Assembly: GCA_020435025.1 (NCBI GenBank)
Contig: JAGRAG010000424.1
Location: 1-6,959, forward strand
Length of the DNA: 6,959 nt
From: Bdellovibrionales bacterium
Lineage (GTDB): Bacteria > Bdellovibrionota > Bdellovibrionia > Bdellovibrionales > UBA1609
Direction: 5' to 3'
Within the stretch, counting starts at the first letter, position 1. Every line of letters starts with the position of its first letter. Below, one piece after another: positions 5,948 through 6,959 of this stretch. Both the position numbers and the translations under genes were made by a program. The notes beneath the pieces are model-generated. The model saw only the letters and a list, made by a program, of their open reading frames with translations, was not told where the DNA came from and did not search any database.

Positions 5948-6959
5948 ATGAATATGACCATCACGGACCACTTCTATAAAGCTCGAGAAAGAAGCTCTCG
6001 ATTAAAAGCCCTTAAATATCGCCAAGACAAAGTTTGGCACTCCGTTTCTTGGCCCGAATACTTTCAGTTATCAGAAAAAGTAGGTTCCGCACTTTTAAGC
6101 TATGGTGTTACTAAAGGTGACAAAGTGGCCGTACTTTCTAACACTTGCTATAAATGGCCAATTGTCGACTCAGCCATACTCGGGATTGGCGCTTTAACAA
6201 TTCCAATTTATCAAAGCTACAGACCCGAAGAAATTGAGTTTATTCTAAAGGACTCCGGCGCTTCTGTTTTATTTTGTGAAAACGACGAACAAATTATTAA
6301 GTGGCTCGAAATCAAAGATAGATGCCCAGATATCGAAAAAATTATAACCATGTATTCAGGAAATGAGCTTACAGGCTCGGGACTTGTCCTTTGGGAGAAA
6401 CTCCTAAGTGATGGAGAAGCGCACCTCGCAAAGCACCCAAATCAGTTCGGCGATTCCTGTCAATCTAATTCTCTCGATCAAGCCGCGACGATCCTTTATA
6501 CCTCTGGAACTACAGGCCAACCCAAAGGAGTCGTTTTACAACACCAACAAATCATGAGTGAAATACTCGACGCTTTTTCTTTGTTAAGCGTCACCCAACA
6601 AGACCGCTCTCTTAGTTTTTTACCCTACGCTCACATATTAGGTAGAATTGAGGTTTGGGGAAATATTTATGCTGGTTTCACTTTGTGTTTTGCGGAATCC
6701 ATTGAAAAAATCGCACAGAACCTTCAAGAAATTAAGCCGACATTTATTATCTCAGTCCCAAGAATTTTTGAAAAGATTTATAATGGTGTCCTCGCTCAAG
6801 CGGAGACTTCCTCAAGCAAATATAAAGTTTTTACTTGGGCGGTTAGCGTAGGTAGAAAAGTTAGCGAACTGAAACGAAAGCGACGACCTATACCTACAAC
6901 AACCCTAGTTCAATATCATTTAGCAAAAAAACTCGTCTTTAATAAACTTAAAGAACGTA
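5948..6959 (+). CDS. Long-chain fatty acid-CoA ligase (AMP-forming acyl-CoA synthetase), N-terminal half, truncated by window end
   Basis: I translated this frame from the ATG at 5948: 337 codons with no stop up to the window edge. It belongs to the ANL superfamily: the fatty acid is adenylated with ATP, then moved to CoA. The N-terminus, with VSWPEYFQLSEKVGSALL and GDKVAVLSNTCYKWPIVDSA, is that of the long FAA1-type enzymes (about 600 aa, so just over half is seen). The phosphate-binding signature YTSGTTGQPKG is at 184-194, and SFLPYAHILGRIEVW (near 223-237) is the fatty-acyl gate motif that usually reads LPLAH in relatives. The later adenylation and hinge motifs lie outside. GGAA (5938-5941) sits 6 nt before the ATG; a second ATG two codons on is also possible. 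The 32-bp gap after the kinase, with no terminator, suggests one transcript. It could serve beta-oxidation or phospholipid remodelling; chain length preference is unknown. The gene is intact as far as seen. Confidence 0.93.
   Translation, partial: MNMTITDHFYKARERSSRLKALKYRQDKVWHSVSWPEYFQLSEKVGSALLSYGVTKGDKVAVLSNTCYKWPIVDSAILGIGALTIPIYQSYRPEEIEFILKDSGASVLFCENDEQIIKWLEIKDRCPDIEKIITMYSGNELTGSGLVLWEKLLSDGEAHLAKHPNQFGDSCQSNSLDQAATILYTSGTTGQPKGVVLQHQQIMSEILDAFSLLSVTQQDRSLSFLPYAHILGRIEVWGNIYAGFTLCFAESIEKIAQNLQEIKPTFIISVPRIFEKIYNGVLAQAETSSSKYKVFTWAVSVGRKVSELKRKRRPIPTTTLVQYHLAKKLVFNKLKER

Noticed and set aside
6648..6851. Plus-strand open frame of 67 codons
   Set aside because: An out-of-frame shadow inside the acyl-CoA synthetase, whose own frame carries the conserved motifs.

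Overview
The window looks like chromosomal DNA of an AT-rich Gram-negative bacterium. Two outer-membrane-barrel-type proteins with signal peptides show the Gram-negative envelope. A membrane-bound Ser/Thr kinase with PEGA repeats, of the kind common in predatory and gliding delta-type lineages (Bdellovibrionota, Myxococcota), points to a Bdellovibrio-like relative. This placement is inferred from gene style, not from a marker gene.

Layout. (1) 1-377: C-terminal part of a cysteine-containing, Asn/Ser-rich, probably exported protein, followed by an 11-bp palindrome (389-415). (2) 468-1211: a REP-associated-tyrosine-transposase-like (RAYT, Y1_Tnp/IS200-like) protein that keeps the HxH motif but has Phe where the catalytic Tyr is expected. 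Its 3' end holds a 14-bp hairpin flanked by A and T runs (1127-1159), and its stop overlaps that of the next, convergent gene. (3) 1208-2374 (minus): a FadL/PorV-like outer membrane barrel. (4) 2447-3076 (plus): a smaller predicted barrel, divergent from (3). (5) 3058-3672 (minus): coaE, dephospho-CoA kinase, the last step of coenzyme A synthesis; its end overlaps gene (4) tail to tail. (6) 3673-3809: a divergent control region rich in short repeats and a palindrome. (7) 3810-5915 (plus): a transmembrane Ser/Thr kinase with two PEGA-type modules. (8) 5948 to the window end (plus): the N-terminal half of a long-chain acyl-CoA synthetase, probably co-transcribed with the kinase.

How the genes fit together. 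CoaE makes CoA, and the acyl-CoA synthetase uses CoA to activate fatty acids. The FadL-like barrel belongs to a superfamily that includes fatty-acid importers. A loose lipid/CoA theme is therefore possible, with the kinase as a potential regulator, but only the kinase/acyl-CoA synthetase adjacency (32-bp gap, same strand) is real operon evidence. There is no CRISPR array, tRNA, rRNA, complete insertion sequence or recognisable defence system, and no gap of 300 bases or more without a gene. I found no convincing new multi-gene system. The most unusual points are the Tyr-less RAYT with flanking palindromes and the repeat-rich coaE/kinase intergenic region.
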